Program-made: the position numbers and the translations under genes
Notes under the pieces: model-generated
Told to the model about the DNA's origin: nothing
The model's database searches: none
The model's input: only the letters and a program-made list of their open reading frames with translations
Assembly (NCBI GenBank): GCA_037367405.1
Contig: JAZKJV010000296.1
Coordinates: forward strand, 620,001 to 684,000
From: Ottelia alismoides
Lineage: Eukaryota > Streptophyta > Magnoliopsida > Alismatales > Hydrocharitaceae
Length of the DNA stretch: 64,000 bases
Reading direction: 5' to 3'
Part shown: in pieces, positions 63,707-64,000 of the stretch
Position numbering within the stretch: the stretch's first letter is position 1
Layout of the letters: each line of letters opens with the position of its first letter

Positions 63707-64000
63707 GGGGTGTAAATGAGCCGAACCTGAGTGAACCAACCCAAGCTCGGTTCGGCTCGTTTAGCATACTTTAAGGTTCAGGTTCGATTCAACTCGATAA
63801 AATGAAAACAATAATCAGGTTCGGTTCAACTCGAGTAAGGTTCGTAAAAGTTCAATTCAACTTGGTAAAGGTTCGTTTAAAAATAAATGTTGTGCAAATA
63901 TTTCTGTTTAAAAGGAAAAAACCGTAGATGCAAGGATGGATTTGTGGGATTTCGAGAATAAGGAATAAGGACTTAAGGAGTGAATGACCATGGGTTAGGG
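63707..64000 (+). mobile_element. Probable hAT-type element terminus, cut by the window end
   Basis: TAGGGGTGTAAATGAGCCGA at 63707 resembles the common plant hAT end (CAGGGGTGTAAA...), followed by repeated GTTCGGTTC/AACTCGA subterminal motifs in both orientations. Only one end is inside the window. Confidence 0.5.

Overview
This is plant nuclear DNA. One gene has five coding exons with canonical splice sites, and the rest is mostly AT-rich intergenic sequence packed with LTR retrotransposons, MITEs and decayed DNA transposons. A flowering plant is certain. A monocot seems likely from the overall look of the genes and repeats, but I cannot fix the species.

Only two host genes are supported. 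At 132-310 (+) lies the last coding exon of an aldo-keto reductase, cut by the window edge. At 14504-19845 (-) lies a complete ETO1-like (EOL) gene whose five coding exons sum to exactly 887 codons. It encodes a BTB-TPR adaptor of CUL3 ubiquitin ligases that targets ACC synthase and so restrains ethylene synthesis. I find no RNA genes, CRISPR arrays or prokaryotic features.

Layout. 1-1.2 kb: AKR exon and 3' flank. 1.2-6.1 kb: a full-length but inactivated Ty1/copia element (short LTRs, TSD GTTAC). 6.1-10.7 kb: a decayed hAT transposase on the minus strand, interrupted by a 1.6 kb element with long terminal inverted repeats that encloses a Ty3/gypsy pol and LTR scrap. 10.7-14.5 kb: AT-rich sequence, a small MITE and minisatellites. 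14.5-20.9 kb: EOL gene and its promoter side. 21.1 kb: the first of three Mutator-type MITEs of one family (others at 48.1 and 60.1 kb). 23.2-24.4 kb: a 1.18 kb coding-free LTR element (TRIM-like, TSD CTAAT). 27.5-47.2 kb: a three-level nest. Copia-A (-) was entered by the 14.3 kb Copia-B (-, TSD TCTAG), whose 5' LTR was later entered by a 3.7 kb element that looks like a solo LTR (TSD GACCT). 51.2-53.7 kb: a pol-only copia remnant of the Copia-B lineage. 56.3-57.85 kb: a LINE reverse-transcriptase fragment abutting a gypsy gag fragment, between short inverted repeats. 59.4 kb: a TA-flanked MITE. 63.7 kb to the end: the likely terminus of a hAT-type element.

The main discoveries are the dated nest of insertions, the MITE family whose subterminal palindromes differ between copies but match at both ends of each copy, and the captured gypsy fragment inside a long-TIR element. 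I see no sign of an undescribed protein-coding system. All assignments come from reading motifs by eye, without database searches.
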